From contig JACKNG010000004.1 in the NCBI GenBank assembly GCA_024235015.1, positions 62,001-126,000 of the forward strand: a stretch of 64,000 nt of DNA. The letters are read 5' to 3'. Made by a program: the position numbers and the translations under genes. Each line of letters starts with the position of its first letter. Positions within the stretch are counted from its first letter, which is position 1. The stretch comes from Gammaproteobacteria bacterium. GTDB taxonomy: Bacteria > Pseudomonadota > Gammaproteobacteria > Ga0077536. Below, piece after piece: positions 1 to 8,855 of the stretch. The notes under the pieces were generated by a model, which made no database searches, was not told where the DNA came from, and saw nothing but the letters and a program-made list of their open reading frames with translations.

Positions 1-1
1 A

Positions 2-3000
2 CGCAGCGTTCCGCAATCGCCGCCCGATCCGAACTCACGCACCGTGCAGCTCATCCGCGCCTGCGAGGTGTGGCACGTGCCCGATGCCGCCGCGGCGAGC
101 GACCTGACGGCCGTACAGCGTGAGCAACTGGAACGCTACGGCAATCACTCGGGCCTGCTGGTGCCGCTCGTGTGGGAAGACCGCGGGGTCGGCGCCATCG
201 CCGCCTTGCGTTTCCCGGTGCGGCCGTTCTCGAACAAGGAGATCCGCCTGCTGCAGACCTTCGCCGACCAGGCCGTGATCGCCATCGAGAACGCGCACCT
301 GTTCCGCGAGACCAATGAAGCCCTGGAACGGCAGACCGCGACAGCCGAGGTGCTCGAGACCATCAGCAACTCGATTGACGACACGGCACCCGTCTTCGAA
401 CGCATCCTCGACAGCTGCGAGCGACTGGTCAGCGCCGACCAGCTCTCCGTGCTGCTGTTCGAGGATGGCCTGATCCACCTGGCGCACACACGCGGGCCGC
501 TGACGGCACGCGCCAGTGAGCTCTATCCCTACCCGGTGCAGGACTCGCCCTGGGCCGATGGGTTCACCGGTGAGCGGGTTCTCTACGTACCGGACTCGGC
601 AGCCCTGGACCCCGCGCCGGCAATCATGAAAAAGGTGCGCGCACTCATCGGCGATGCTTCCTTTGTCTCGGCGCTCATGGTGCGCGGCAACCAGGTCATC
701 GGCCTCATCAACGCCATGCGCCAACCGCCGCGGCCCTTCGCCGAAAAGGAGATCGGTCTGCTGCGCACCTTCGCCGACCAGGCCGTCATCGCCATCGAGA
801 ACGCACGACTGTTCCGCGAGATTAACGAGGCCCTGGAGCAGCAGACCGCGACGGCGGACGTGCTCAAGGTAATCGGCACCTCGGTCGAGGACGCGGCACC
901 GGTTTTCGAGGCCATCCTCGACAGCTGCCGGCACCTGTTCAGCACTCACCAGATCGGCCTGTTCATGGTCAACGAGCGCGACGAGATCTACCTGCCCGCG
1001 ATCCACGGCGAAGCCAGCGCCGGTGTGGCTTCCGCCTACCCCATGCCCGTTGCGGATTCGCTGTTCAACGTCCCTGCCACGTCGCTCGGCATCGAGTACT
1101 TCCCCTCCATCGCAGCGATCGAAGACAAGGCACGCGACTCCGAAATCATCCTGGAAGCCATCGGCGACCATTCGCTGCTCGTCGCGCCGATGGTCAGGGG
1201 CAGCCGAGCCATCGGCTTCATCGGTGTCGCCAACCTGCCGCCGCGGTCGTTCTCGGACAAGGAACGGTCCCTCCTCCAGACCTTCGCCGACCAGGCCGTG
1301 ATCGCCATCCAGAACGCGCGGATGTTCCGCGAGACCAACGAAGCGCTGGAACAGCAGACGGCGACGGCCGGGATCCTCAAGGTCATCGGCAACTCGGTGG
1401 CCGACACTGCACCCGTGTTCGAGGAAATCCTCACCCGCTCGGAGCACCTGTTCTCGAGCGAGGAGATCGGCATCTTCATCCTGCGCGAGGACGGCCTGCT
1501 CGATATCGCCGGCTACCGCGGCTCGGCAGCCGCGGCGGTGCGGGGCGCGAACCCGCGACCGCTCGCCGGCACCGCGACCGAGCGCGCCATGGCGGCCGGG
1601 CACGCGCTCTACTACCCGGACGTCGAGGCCGAGCCGGATCTCCCCGAGGGTGTGCGGGTGATGGCCGACCTCATCGGTAACTTCTCCATCGTGATCGCGC
1701 CGCTGATGTGGGAAGGGCGCGGCATCGGCTCCATCGTCGCCGTGCACACCCCGCCGCGCCCGTTCAGCACCAAGGACATATCGCTGCTGCAGACCTTCGC
1801 CGACCAGGCCGGGATTGCCATTGAGAATGCCCGACTGTTCCGCGAGACCAACGAGGCGCTGGAGCGGCAGACCGCGACCGCCGAGGTGCTCAAGGTCATC
1901 AGCAGTTCGGTCGAAGACACCGGCCCGGTGTTCGAGAAGATCATCGATTCCTGCCGGCACCTGTTCGGTACCGACCAGATCGTGGTGTTCAGCGAACACG
2001 ACGGTATGACCGAGATCGAGGGCTTCAGCATCAGTATCAGCGAGGTTGCCCGAGGCATCCGCGGCAGCTACCCGCGACCGAGCGCCGGAACGGTACACGG
2101 GGCTGCGATCCGTGCCGGCACCACGCAGCATTACCCGCTCGTCGCCGCCGGCAATGCCGAGTTGCCCGAAGAGATGCGGACGCACGCTGCTGCTTACGGC
2201 CCGCACTCGCTGCTGGCCGCGCCGATGATGTGGGAAGGCCGTGGCATCGGCACGATTGTCGTCGCGCGCTTCCCACCGCAGCCGTTCACCGACAAAGAAG
2301 CGGCACTGCTGACGACCTTCGCCGACCAGGCCGTCATCGCCGTGCAGAATTCACGCCTCTTCCGCGAGACCAACGAAGCCCTGGAACAGCAGACGGCCAC
2401 GGCCGAGGTCCTGAGCGTCATCAGTCGTTCGGTCGAGGACACCGGTCCGGTGTTCGAATCGATCCTGGCAGCCTGCGGCGGGCTGTTCGGTGGCAAGCAG
2501 ATTGCCCTGTGCCGATTCACGGCGGATAGGATGGTAGAGCTCGCAGCTTTCAAGGGTCCGAGACCCGATCAGGTCGGGATGGCGTACCCCCGGTCGCTGG
2601 ACGATTCTCTGATGAGGGTCGCGGCGCAGACTCGCCGGGTCGCGCACTTCCCTTCGATCAAGGCCATCGACGCCCCACCTGGCGATGTCACGGCAATCTG
2701 CGCCGCGCTGGATGGGGACCTGTCGATAATCCTCGCGCCCCTGCTGCGCGAAGACCAATGCATCGGCACCATCAACGTCGCGCGGATGCCACCCAGGCCC
2801 TTCACCACCAAGGAAATGCGTCTGCTACAGACCTTCGCCGACCAGGCCGTCATCGCGATCCAGAATTCGCGGATGTTCCACGAGACCCGCGAGGCTCTGG
2901 AGCAGCAGATCGCGACGGCTGATGTACTCAAGGTCATCGGTAGCTCGGTCGAAGATGCCGCACCCGCCTTCCAGCGCATCGTCGACAGCTGTAGCCGCCT

Positions 3001-6000
3001 GTTCGGCAGCGAGGACATCGTCATTGCGCTGGAGCGGGACAACGGCATGGTCGAGGTCGCCGCGTTGCGCTCGGAACTGCTCACCGAAGCCGACGCGAGC
3101 CTGTACCCGATGCCGATCGATCGCTCGGTGTGTGGCGTGGCCCGGGAGATGGGCCAGCCGCTGCATTTTCCGCACGTGGCGGGACGCACGGACCTGACCG
3201 AGGACGTCGAACACATCCTTGCTCGGCACGGCGACCACTCGTTGCTGGTCGCACCGATGATGAAGGACGGGCGTAGTATCGGGTCGATCGTCGTGTCCAG
3301 ATTCCCGGCGCGGCCGTTCTCCGACAAGGACACCAGCCTGCTCAGCACCTTTGCCGACCAGGCCGTGATCGCCATCGAGAACGCGCGCCTGTTCCGAGAG
3401 ACAAATGAAGCCCTGGAGCGCCAGACCGCACTGTCCGAAGTCCTCGAGGTCATAGGCAGCTCGGTCGAAGACCCGGCACCGGTGTTCGACAAGGTCCTGG
3501 ACAGCTGCCACGCGCTCATCGACTGCGAGGAACTGGGCCTGTTCGTGGTGCGCGAAGACGGCCTGGTCGACCTCGGCGCGCCCTGGCGGGGCTATGCCCG
3601 CGAGGGTACGCGCGAGTTCCTCGCCGCCTCCTTCCCGCGCCCGATCGAGGGCACCCTGGTCGAGATTGCGACCCGCGAGCGGCGTACCCTGCACTACCCG
3701 CACGTGAGCGTGGCCAACGACCCTTCCGGCCTGCTCGGCGAAGTGGCAGAGCATTTCGGCGATTTCTCCATCGTCATCGCGCCGATGCTGTGGAAGAACC
3801 GCGGGGTGGGCACCATCACGGCGGTGCGCACGCCGCCCAGGCCGTTCGCCCAGGCCGACATCGATTTGATATCGACATTTGCCGGGCAGGCGGTGATCGC
3901 GATCGAGAACGCACGCCTCTTCCGCGAAACCAACGAGGCCCTGCAGCGGCAGACCGCGACCGCCGACGTCCTCAAGGTCATCGGACAGTCCGTCGCCGAT
4001 ACCCAGCCGGTGTTCGAGAAGATCATCGAGAGCGGCAGGAAGCTGTTCGAGACGGACGGGGTCTCGATCTACCTTGTCCGTGGCGATTCCATCGAGGTCG
4101 CCGCGATCGAAGGAACCATGGCCGGCGAGATTGCCACGCTGTATCCGCGCCCGCTGGACGATTCCGTGCAGGGCCTGGCGGTGCGATCGGCGCAGACCGT
4201 GAACATCGCCGCGGCGGAAGCGCTAGAACACCGGCCGGGCGACATGCAGAGTGTCTACGAGTTCGCCGGCAACCATTCCGTGATGGTGGCGCCGATGTTG
4301 TGGGAGGGCCGGGCGATCGGCGCCATCCTGGTCGGCCGCGTGCCGCCCCGCCCTTTCATGGACGATGAGGTCGCCCTGCTCTCGACCTTCGCCGACCAGG
4401 CGGTCATCGCCATCCAGAATGCGCGCCTGTTCAACGAAACCAAGGAGGCCCTGGAACAGAAGAGCGCCACGGCCGAGGTGCTGCGCGTGATCAGCGACTC
4501 GGTCGAGGACACTTCGCCAGTGTTCGAGAAGATCATCGAGAGCTGCAGCGAAATCTTCCATTCCCCGAACGTGGCCGTATTCCTGTTGAACGATTCGGGC
4601 CAGGTCGAACAGGCGGCGTCGATGTCGCCGGCGAGCAAGATCGATCCGGGCGTCTTCCCGCGCCCCGCCACGGACTCGGTGCACGGGCTCGTGGCGCGTT
4701 CGCGCAAGACCCTCATGATCCCGTCGGTGGCCGCCGTCGAAGCCAGGCCCGGAGACATGCAGCGCTATTACGAGGCGGCCGGCGATCATTCACTGATGAT
4801 TGCGCCGATGACCTGGGAAGGACAGGTGATCGGGACCATCGTCGTCGCAGCGCTCCCGCCTCGCCCGTTCAGCGACAGCGAAACCTCGCTCCTCACCACC
4901 TTCGCCGGCCAGGCCGTGATCGCCATCCAGAACGCGCGCCTGTTCCGCGAGACCAACGAGGCGCTGCAGCGCCAGACCGCGACCGCCGAGGTGCTGCGCG
5001 TGATCAGCCAGTCGGTCGAGGACACCAATCCGGTGTTCGAGAAGATCCTCGACAGCTGTCAGACCCTGTTCGAGAGCGAGGAAGTGGGCGCGTTCGTGAT
5101 CCGCGACGACCAGTTGCATTCGGTCGGCTTTCGCGGATCGTCAAGAGAAGCAGTCGAGGCGACCCACCCACGACCGAAGGAAGACACCGCGTCGTGGCTC
5201 GCAATCCAACGCGGCGAAGCCTTGTACTACCCGGACACGGCCATGGAACCTGGTTTGCCACTGGGCCTGCGCGCCATCGAGAACCTCGTGGGACGCTTCT
5301 CCATCGTCATCGCACCCATGTTGCTCGAAGGCCGTGGCGTCGGATCCGTCGTCGCCGCACACGTGCCGCCTAGGCCGTTCGACCCGCAGGACATCGCACT
5401 GCTGCAGACCTTCGCCGACCAGGCCGTAATCGCCATCGAGAATTCCCGCCTGTTCCACGAGACCAACGAGGCACTGGAGCAGCAGACCGCGACCGCCGAA
5501 GTCCTCAGGGCGATCAGCGAATCCGTCGCCGACACAGCGCCCGTGTTCGAGATCATTCTGAATAGCTGCCAACGGTTGTTCGGCACCGAAAAGGTACTCA
5601 TCGCCGTCCTTGAAGGCGACGATCACGTGCGCGTCATGCTCGGGCGCGGCGCCTTTGCGGAAAAGCTTCACGGCGCCTACCCGGATTTGCGCGTGCCGAT
5701 CGGGGACACCCTGCTGCCCCAGATGTTCCGGGACCGCGCCACGGTGTCCGTGGCGCGCGTCAGCGACACCGCGGACATGCCCGAGTCGGCGCTGCGGATC
5801 CACGAGCAGATTGGGGACTTCTCGATGATGGGCGCGCCGATGATGCGCGAAGGGCGCGGAGTCGGGGCGATATGGGTATTCAGCAGTCCGCCGCGCGCCT
5901 TCACCGCGAAGGAGGTCGATCTCTGCGCCACCTTCGCCGACCAAGCGGTGATCGCCATTGAGAACTCGCGGTTGTTCCGCGAGACCAATGAAGCGCTCGA

Positions 6001-7207
6001 ACAGCAGACGGCGACGGCCGAGGTGTTACGCGAGATCAGCAGCTCGGTGTCCGATACCGCGCCGGTATTCGGCAAGATCCTCGACAGCTGCCTGCGCCTG
6101 TTCACGACTGACCAGGCGGGCGTCTACCTGGTCCGCGACGGCATGATTCATCTCGAGGCGAGTCGCGGCACCGGCTTCGAACGCATTCGTCACCTGTGGC
6201 CGCGGCCGCTGACTGAGCAGAACGTCACGATGGAACGACCGATTCATTTCGTGAGTGCGCGCGCGCTGCCCCATCCACCCGCGATCGTGAACGAGGCCCT
6301 TGCCATCATCGGCGACTGGTCGCAGATGTCCGCGCCGATGATCTGGGAGGGCCGCCTCGTCGGCGTCATCATGGTCACGCGCCAGCCGCCCCGGCCGTTC
6401 TCCGAGCGGGAGCGTGCGCTGCTGACGACCTTCGCCGACCAGGCCGTGATCGCCATCGAGAACGCACGCCTGTTCCATGAGATCGAGGACAAGAGCCGCC
6501 AGCTCGAAGCGGCCAACCAGCACAAGTCGGAATTCCTCGCCAACATGTCGCACGAGCTGCGCACCCCGCTGAACGCCGTGATCGGTTTCTCCGAGGTGTT
6601 GATCGAGCGCATGTTCGGTGACCTGAACGAAAAGCAGGAGGACTACCTCAAGGACATCCATGCCTCCGGCAAGCATCTCCTCTCGCTCATCAACGACATC
6701 CTCGATCTGTCCAAGATCGAGGCCGGGCGCATGGAACTCGAGGTCGAGGATTTCGATCTGCGTGCCGCGCTCGACAACGCCCTCACCCTCATCCGCGAAC
6801 GCGCCGAGCGCCACGGCATCGCGCTCGCCCTGGAAACCGCCGAAGACCTCGACGGCTTCCGCGCCGACCAGCGCAAGTTCAAGCAGGTCATGCTGAACCT
6901 GCTCTCCAACGCGGTGAAGTTCACCCCGGACGGCGGCCGTATCACGGTGCGCGCGCGGCTGGCCGAAGCCGACCTGCTCGAAGTGGCCGTTGCCGACACC
7001 GGCATCGGCATCGCGCCGGAATACCTGGAGACCATCTTCGAGGAGTTCCGCCAGGCCGGCGGGAGTTACACCAACAAGCAGGAAGGTACCGGGCTCGGGC
7101 TCTCGCTGACGCGGCGCATCGTCGAACTGCACGGCGGCAGCATCGGCGTGGAGAGCGAACCCGGCGCCGGCGCCACCTTCACCTTCACCTTGCCGAGGCA
7201 GCCATGA
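2..7207 (+). CDS. giant multi-GAF sensor histidine kinase (N-terminus outside window)
   Basis: Soluble-looking sensor kinase. The frame is already open at base 2, so the true start lies to the left; at least 2401 residues are encoded here. It carries the ends of 13 GAF-like units (12 complete) with a period of about 171 residues. Each unit ends in a near-invariant helix block (LLQTFADQAVIAIENARLF, then RETNEALEQQTATAEVL). After the last GAF comes HisKA with the motif SHELRTPLNAVIGF (phospho-acceptor His codon at 6551-6553), then HATPase_c with the N box (SNAVKFT, about 6905), G1 (DTGIGI, about 6994) and G2 (GTGLGLSL, about 7085). No membrane segment or receiver domain is visible. It overlaps the next gene by 4 bases, so that lone receiver is the likely phosphorylation partner. 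No conserved bilin Cys or heme His is apparent across units, so the ligands are unknown. Confidence 0.95.
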   Translation, partial: RSVPQSPPDPNSRTVQLIRACEVWHVPDAAAASDLTAVQREQLERYGNHSGLLVPLVWEDRGVGAIAALRFPVRPFSNKEIRLLQTFADQAVIAIENAHLFRETNEALERQTATAEVLETISNSIDDTAPVFERILDSCERLVSADQLSVLLFEDGLIHLAHTRGPLTARASELYPYPVQDSPWADGFTGERVLYVPDSAALDPAPAIMKKVRALIGDASFVSALMVRGNQVIGLINAMRQPPRPFAEKEIGLLRTFADQAVIAIENARLFREINEALEQQTATADVLKVIGTSVEDAAPVFEAILDSCRHLFSTHQIGLFMVNERDEIYLPAIHGEASAGVASAYPMPVADSLFNVPATSLGIEYFPSIAAIEDKARDSEIILEAIGDHSLLVAPMVRGSRAIGFIGVANLPPRSFSDKERSLLQTFADQAVIAIQNARMFRETNEALEQQTATAGILKVIGNSVADTAPVFEEILTRSEHLFSSEEIGIFILREDGLLDIAGYRGSAAAAVRGANPRPLAGTATERAMAAGHALYYPDVEAEPDLPEGVRVMADLIGNFSIVIAPLMWEGRGIGSIVAVHTPPRPFSTKDISLLQTFADQAGIAIENARLFRETNEALERQTATAEVLKVISSSVEDTGPVFEKIIDSCRHLFGTDQIVVFSEHDGMTEIEGFSISISEVARGIRGSYPRPSAGTVHGAAIRAGTTQHYPLVAAGNAELPEEMRTHAAAYGPHSLLAAPMMWEGRGIGTIVVARFPPQPFTDKEAALLTTFADQAVIAVQNSRLFRETNEALEQQTATAEVLSVISRSVEDTGPVFESILAACGGLFGGKQIALCRFTADRMVELAAFKGPRPDQVGMAYPRSLDDSLMRVAAQTRRVAHFPSIKAIDAPPGDVTAICAALDGDLSIILAPLLREDQCIGTINVARMPPRPFTTKEMRLLQTFADQAVIAIQNSRMFHETREALEQQIATADVLKVIGSSVEDAAPAFQRIVDSCSRLFGSEDIVIALERDNGMVEVAALRSELLTEADASLYPMPIDRSVCGVAREMGQPLHFPHVAGRTDLTEDVEHILARHGDHSLLVAPMMKDGRSIGSIVVSRFPARPFSDKDTSLLSTFADQAVIAIENARLFRETNEALERQTALSEVLEVIGSSVEDPAPVFDKVLDSCHALIDCEELGLFVVREDGLVDLGAPWRGYAREGTREFLAASFPRPIEGTLVEIATRERRTLHYPHVSVANDPSGLLGEVAEHFGDFSIVIAPMLWKNRGVGTITAVRTPPRPFAQADIDLISTFAGQAVIAIENARLFRETNEALQRQTATADVLKVIGQSVADTQPVFEKIIESGRKLFETDGVSIYLVRGDSIEVAAIEGTMAGEIATLYPRPLDDSVQGLAVRSAQTVNIAAAEALEHRPGDMQSVYEFAGNHSVMVAPMLWEGRAIGAILVGRVPPRPFMDDEVALLSTFADQAVIAIQNARLFNETKEALEQKSATAEVLRVISDSVEDTSPVFEKIIESCSEIFHSPNVAVFLLNDSGQVEQAASMSPASKIDPGVFPRPATDSVHGLVARSRKTLMIPSVAAVEARPGDMQRYYEAAGDHSLMIAPMTWEGQVIGTIVVAALPPRPFSDSETSLLTTFAGQAVIAIQNARLFRETNEALQRQTATAEVLRVISQSVEDTNPVFEKILDSCQTLFESEEVGAFVIRDDQLHSVGFRGSSREAVEATHPRPKEDTASWLAIQRGEALYYPDTAMEPGLPLGLRAIENLVGRFSIVIAPMLLEGRGVGSVVAAHVPPRPFDPQDIALLQTFADQAVIAIENSRLFHETNEALEQQTATAEVLRAISESVADTAPVFEIILNSCQRLFGTEKVLIAVLEGDDHVRVMLGRGAFAEKLHGAYPDLRVPIGDTLLPQMFRDRATVSVARVSDTADMPESALRIHEQIGDFSMMGAPMMREGRGVGAIWVFSSPPRAFTAKEVDLCATFADQAVIAIENSRLFRETNEALEQQTATAEVLREISSSVSDTAPVFGKILDSCLRLFTTDQAGVYLVRDGMIHLEASRGTGFERIRHLWPRPLTEQNVTMERPIHFVSARALPHPPAIVNEALAIIGDWSQMSAPMIWEGRLVGVIMVTRQPPRPFSERERALLTTFADQAVIAIENARLFHEIEDKSRQLEAANQHKSEFLANMSHELRTPLNAVIGFSEVLIERMFGDLNEKQEDYLKDIHASGKHLLSLINDILDLSKIEAGRMELEVEDFDLRAALDNALTLIRERAERHGIALALETAEDLDGFRADQRKFKQVMLNLLSNAVKFTPDGGRITVRARLAEADLLEVAVADTGIGIAPEYLETIFEEFRQAGGSYTNKQEGTGLGLSLTRRIVELHGGSIGVESEPGAGATFTFTLPRQP
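257..6480 (+). repeat. in-frame tandem array of 13 GAF units, about 514 bp each
   Basis: The codon run for TFADQAVIAI recurs at 257, 767, 1280, 1793, 2315, 2831, 3347, 3875, 4385, 4898, 5408, 5930 and 6428. Intervals are 498-528 bp and all are multiples of three. The linker helix downstream of each is nearly identical from unit to unit, while the GAF bodies differ strongly. This is a coding repeat produced by serial duplication, with the linkers kept alike by selection or gene conversion. Confidence 0.95.
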
Positions 7208-7587
7208 GCGACAAGCGCACCATCCTCATCGTCGAGGACAACCCCATGAACCTGAAGCTCGCCCGCGACGTGCTCGAAGCCAAGGGCTACCGGGTGGTCG
7301 CGGCGGAGAACGGCGAGGACGGCGTGGCGCTGGCCGGCACCGAGCAACCCGACCTCGTGCTGATGGACATCCAGCTGCCGGGTATCGACGGCGTCGAGGC
7401 CCTGCAACGATTGCGCAACGATCCCGCCACGGCGAACATCCCCATCGTCGCCTTCACCGCCTCGGTGATGGCGGGCGACCGCTCGCGTGTGACCGCGGCC
7501 GGCTTCGATGCCTTCCTCAGCAAGCCCATCGATCTCAAGCCCTTTCTCGCCACCGTCACCCGGCTGCTCGACGGAGGCCCGGCATGA
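7204..7587 (+). CDS. single-domain response regulator (DivK/CheY-like receiver)
   Basis: Receiver domain of 127 residues and nothing else, so it must act by protein contact or pass phosphate on. The acidic pocket is E11-D12, the phospho-acceptor is D55 in LVLMDIQLPG, the switch Thr is T85 and the conserved Lys is K107 in FLSKP. The ATG overlaps the kinase stop (ATGA), and its own stop overlaps the next start, so all three genes are probably co-translated. As the kinase has no receiver of its own, this protein is its most likely direct target. DivK-like proteins commonly act in cell-cycle or development pathways, but nothing here shows that role. Confidence 0.93.
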   Translation: MSDKRTILIVEDNPMNLKLARDVLEAKGYRVVAAENGEDGVALAGTEQPDLVLMDIQLPGIDGVEALQRLRNDPATANIPIVAFTASVMAGDRSRVTAAGFDAFLSKPIDLKPFLATVTRLLDGGPA

Positions 7588-8702
7588 ACGCGAACAGCGG
7601 TGCCCGCATCCTCGTCGTCGACGACACGCCGGCCAACCTCAAGTTGCTGGTCGACGTGCTCGAAGCTTCGGGCTACGCCGCGAGCGGGGCCAGCAACGGC
7701 ACCGACGCGCTGGCCATGATCGCGGCCCAGCCGCCCGACCTCGTGCTGCTCGACATCATGATGCCGGGCATGTCGGGCTACGAGGTGTGCGAGCGCATCC
7801 GCGCCAACGCGGACACGGCCCTCCTGCCGGTGGTGCTGTGCACCTCGCTCGACCCGCAGGCGGAACGCGTTAAGGGCATCGAGGCCGGCGCCGACGACTT
7901 CCTGACCAAGCCCATCAACCGCCCCGAGCTGATGGCACGGGTGAAGTCGCTGCTGCGCATCAAGGCGCTGCAGGACGAGGTCAAGGCGCAGACTGCGGAA
8001 CTCGCGCGCTGGAACCACACGCTGGAGGCGCGCGTCGCCGAGCAGGTCGAACAACTGGAGAAGCTCGGGCGGCTGAAAGGTTTCTTCGCCGCCCAGATCG
8101 CCGACCTCATCCTCGACGACGGCGCGAAGCTGCTGGAGACCCACCGCCGCGAAATCGCGGTCGTCTTCCTCGACATCCGCGGTTTCACCGCCTTCACCGA
8201 CGAGGCCGAACCCGAGGAGGTGATGGACTTCCTCGCCCAATACCACGAGCGCATGGGCCGCACCGTGCTCGAACACGGCGGCACGCTGGAACGCTTCGCC
8301 GGCGACGCCATCATGGTGTTCTTCAACGACCCGGTGCCGATCGAGGAACCCGCCGCGCAGGCGGTGCAGATGGCGCTCGCCGTGCAGGCGGCCTTTCCTG
8401 CACTGCAGGCGCCGTGGCGCAAGCGCGGCTACGCGCTCGACCTCGGCTGCGGCATCGCCCAGGGCTACGCCACGCTCGGCATGATCGGCTTCGAAGGCCG
8501 GCGCGACTACGCCGCCATCGGCAACGTCACCAACCTCGCCGCGCGCCTGTGCGGCGAGGCCGCCGGCGGCCAGGTGCTGGTCGATCGCAAGGTGCTGGCC
8601 TGCGTCGAGGACGCCGTCGAGGCCGAGGCGGTGGGACCGCTCGATCTCAAGGGCTATTCGCAGCCGGTGCCGGCGTTCGTGGTCAACGCCTGGCGCGACT
8701 AG
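7584..8702 (+). CDS. response regulator with class III adenylate/guanylate cyclase output
   Basis: A protein of 372 residues. Residues 8-125 form a receiver (D13-D14, phospho-acceptor D57, T87, K109). Residues 126-165 are a helical linker, probably coiled coil. Residues 188-368 are a class III nucleotidyl cyclase. The metal-binding Asp residues are D197 (FLDIRGFT) and D241 (AGDAIM). The motif DYAAIGNVTNLAARL supplies D308 at the purine-selecting position and N317/R321 at the transition-state positions. D308 favours ATP as substrate, though family members vary. It overlaps the receiver gene by 4 bases and ends the signalling operon, so it is the likely output: a second messenger made in response to the GAF kinase. 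Confidence 0.93.
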   Translation: MNANSGARILVVDDTPANLKLLVDVLEASGYAASGASNGTDALAMIAAQPPDLVLLDIMMPGMSGYEVCERIRANADTALLPVVLCTSLDPQAERVKGIEAGADDFLTKPINRPELMARVKSLLRIKALQDEVKAQTAELARWNHTLEARVAEQVEQLEKLGRLKGFFAAQIADLILDDGAKLLETHRREIAVVFLDIRGFTAFTDEAEPEEVMDFLAQYHERMGRTVLEHGGTLERFAGDAIMVFFNDPVPIEEPAAQAVQMALAVQAAFPALQAPWRKRGYALDLGCGIAQGYATLGMIGFEGRRDYAAIGNVTNLAARLCGEAAGGQVLVDRKVLACVEDAVEAEAVGPLDLKGYSQPVPAFVVNAWRD

Positions 8703-8849
8703 GGCATCTCTGAGCAAGTGCGCGAGCATGCCCGGGGGCAAGGCGCGCGTTGCCCGAGAAGCGCAGTTCATGGCCGATAAATGAGCATCGCAGGGCGACG
8801 CGCAACGCAGCCAGCGCGCGGCGCAGCCACTTAATCAGAGATTGTCCAG
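8703..8849. repeat. imperfect palindromic intergenic element with inverted ends
   Basis: It fills the gap between two convergent genes. The ends are inverted: CTCTGAGCAAG (8708-8718) against CTTAATCAGAG (8830-8840), matching at 9 of 11 positions as reverse complements. The interior is also roughly self-complementary (a GCGCGTTGC-type arm near 8745 and GCGCAACGC near 8800). It resembles a MITE- or REP-like element and may double as a bidirectional terminator. No second copy was seen in this window. Confidence 0.5.
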
Positions 8850-8855
8850 GTCTCG

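Noticed and set aside
35..2206. A 723-codon minus-strand open frame opposite the GAF kinase
   Set aside because: Its internal repeats mirror the GAF repeats; it is the complement of the coding array rather than a gene.
257..6480. A CRISPR or non-coding tandem repeat
   Set aside because: The repeats are about 514 bp, in frame and encode GAF domains.
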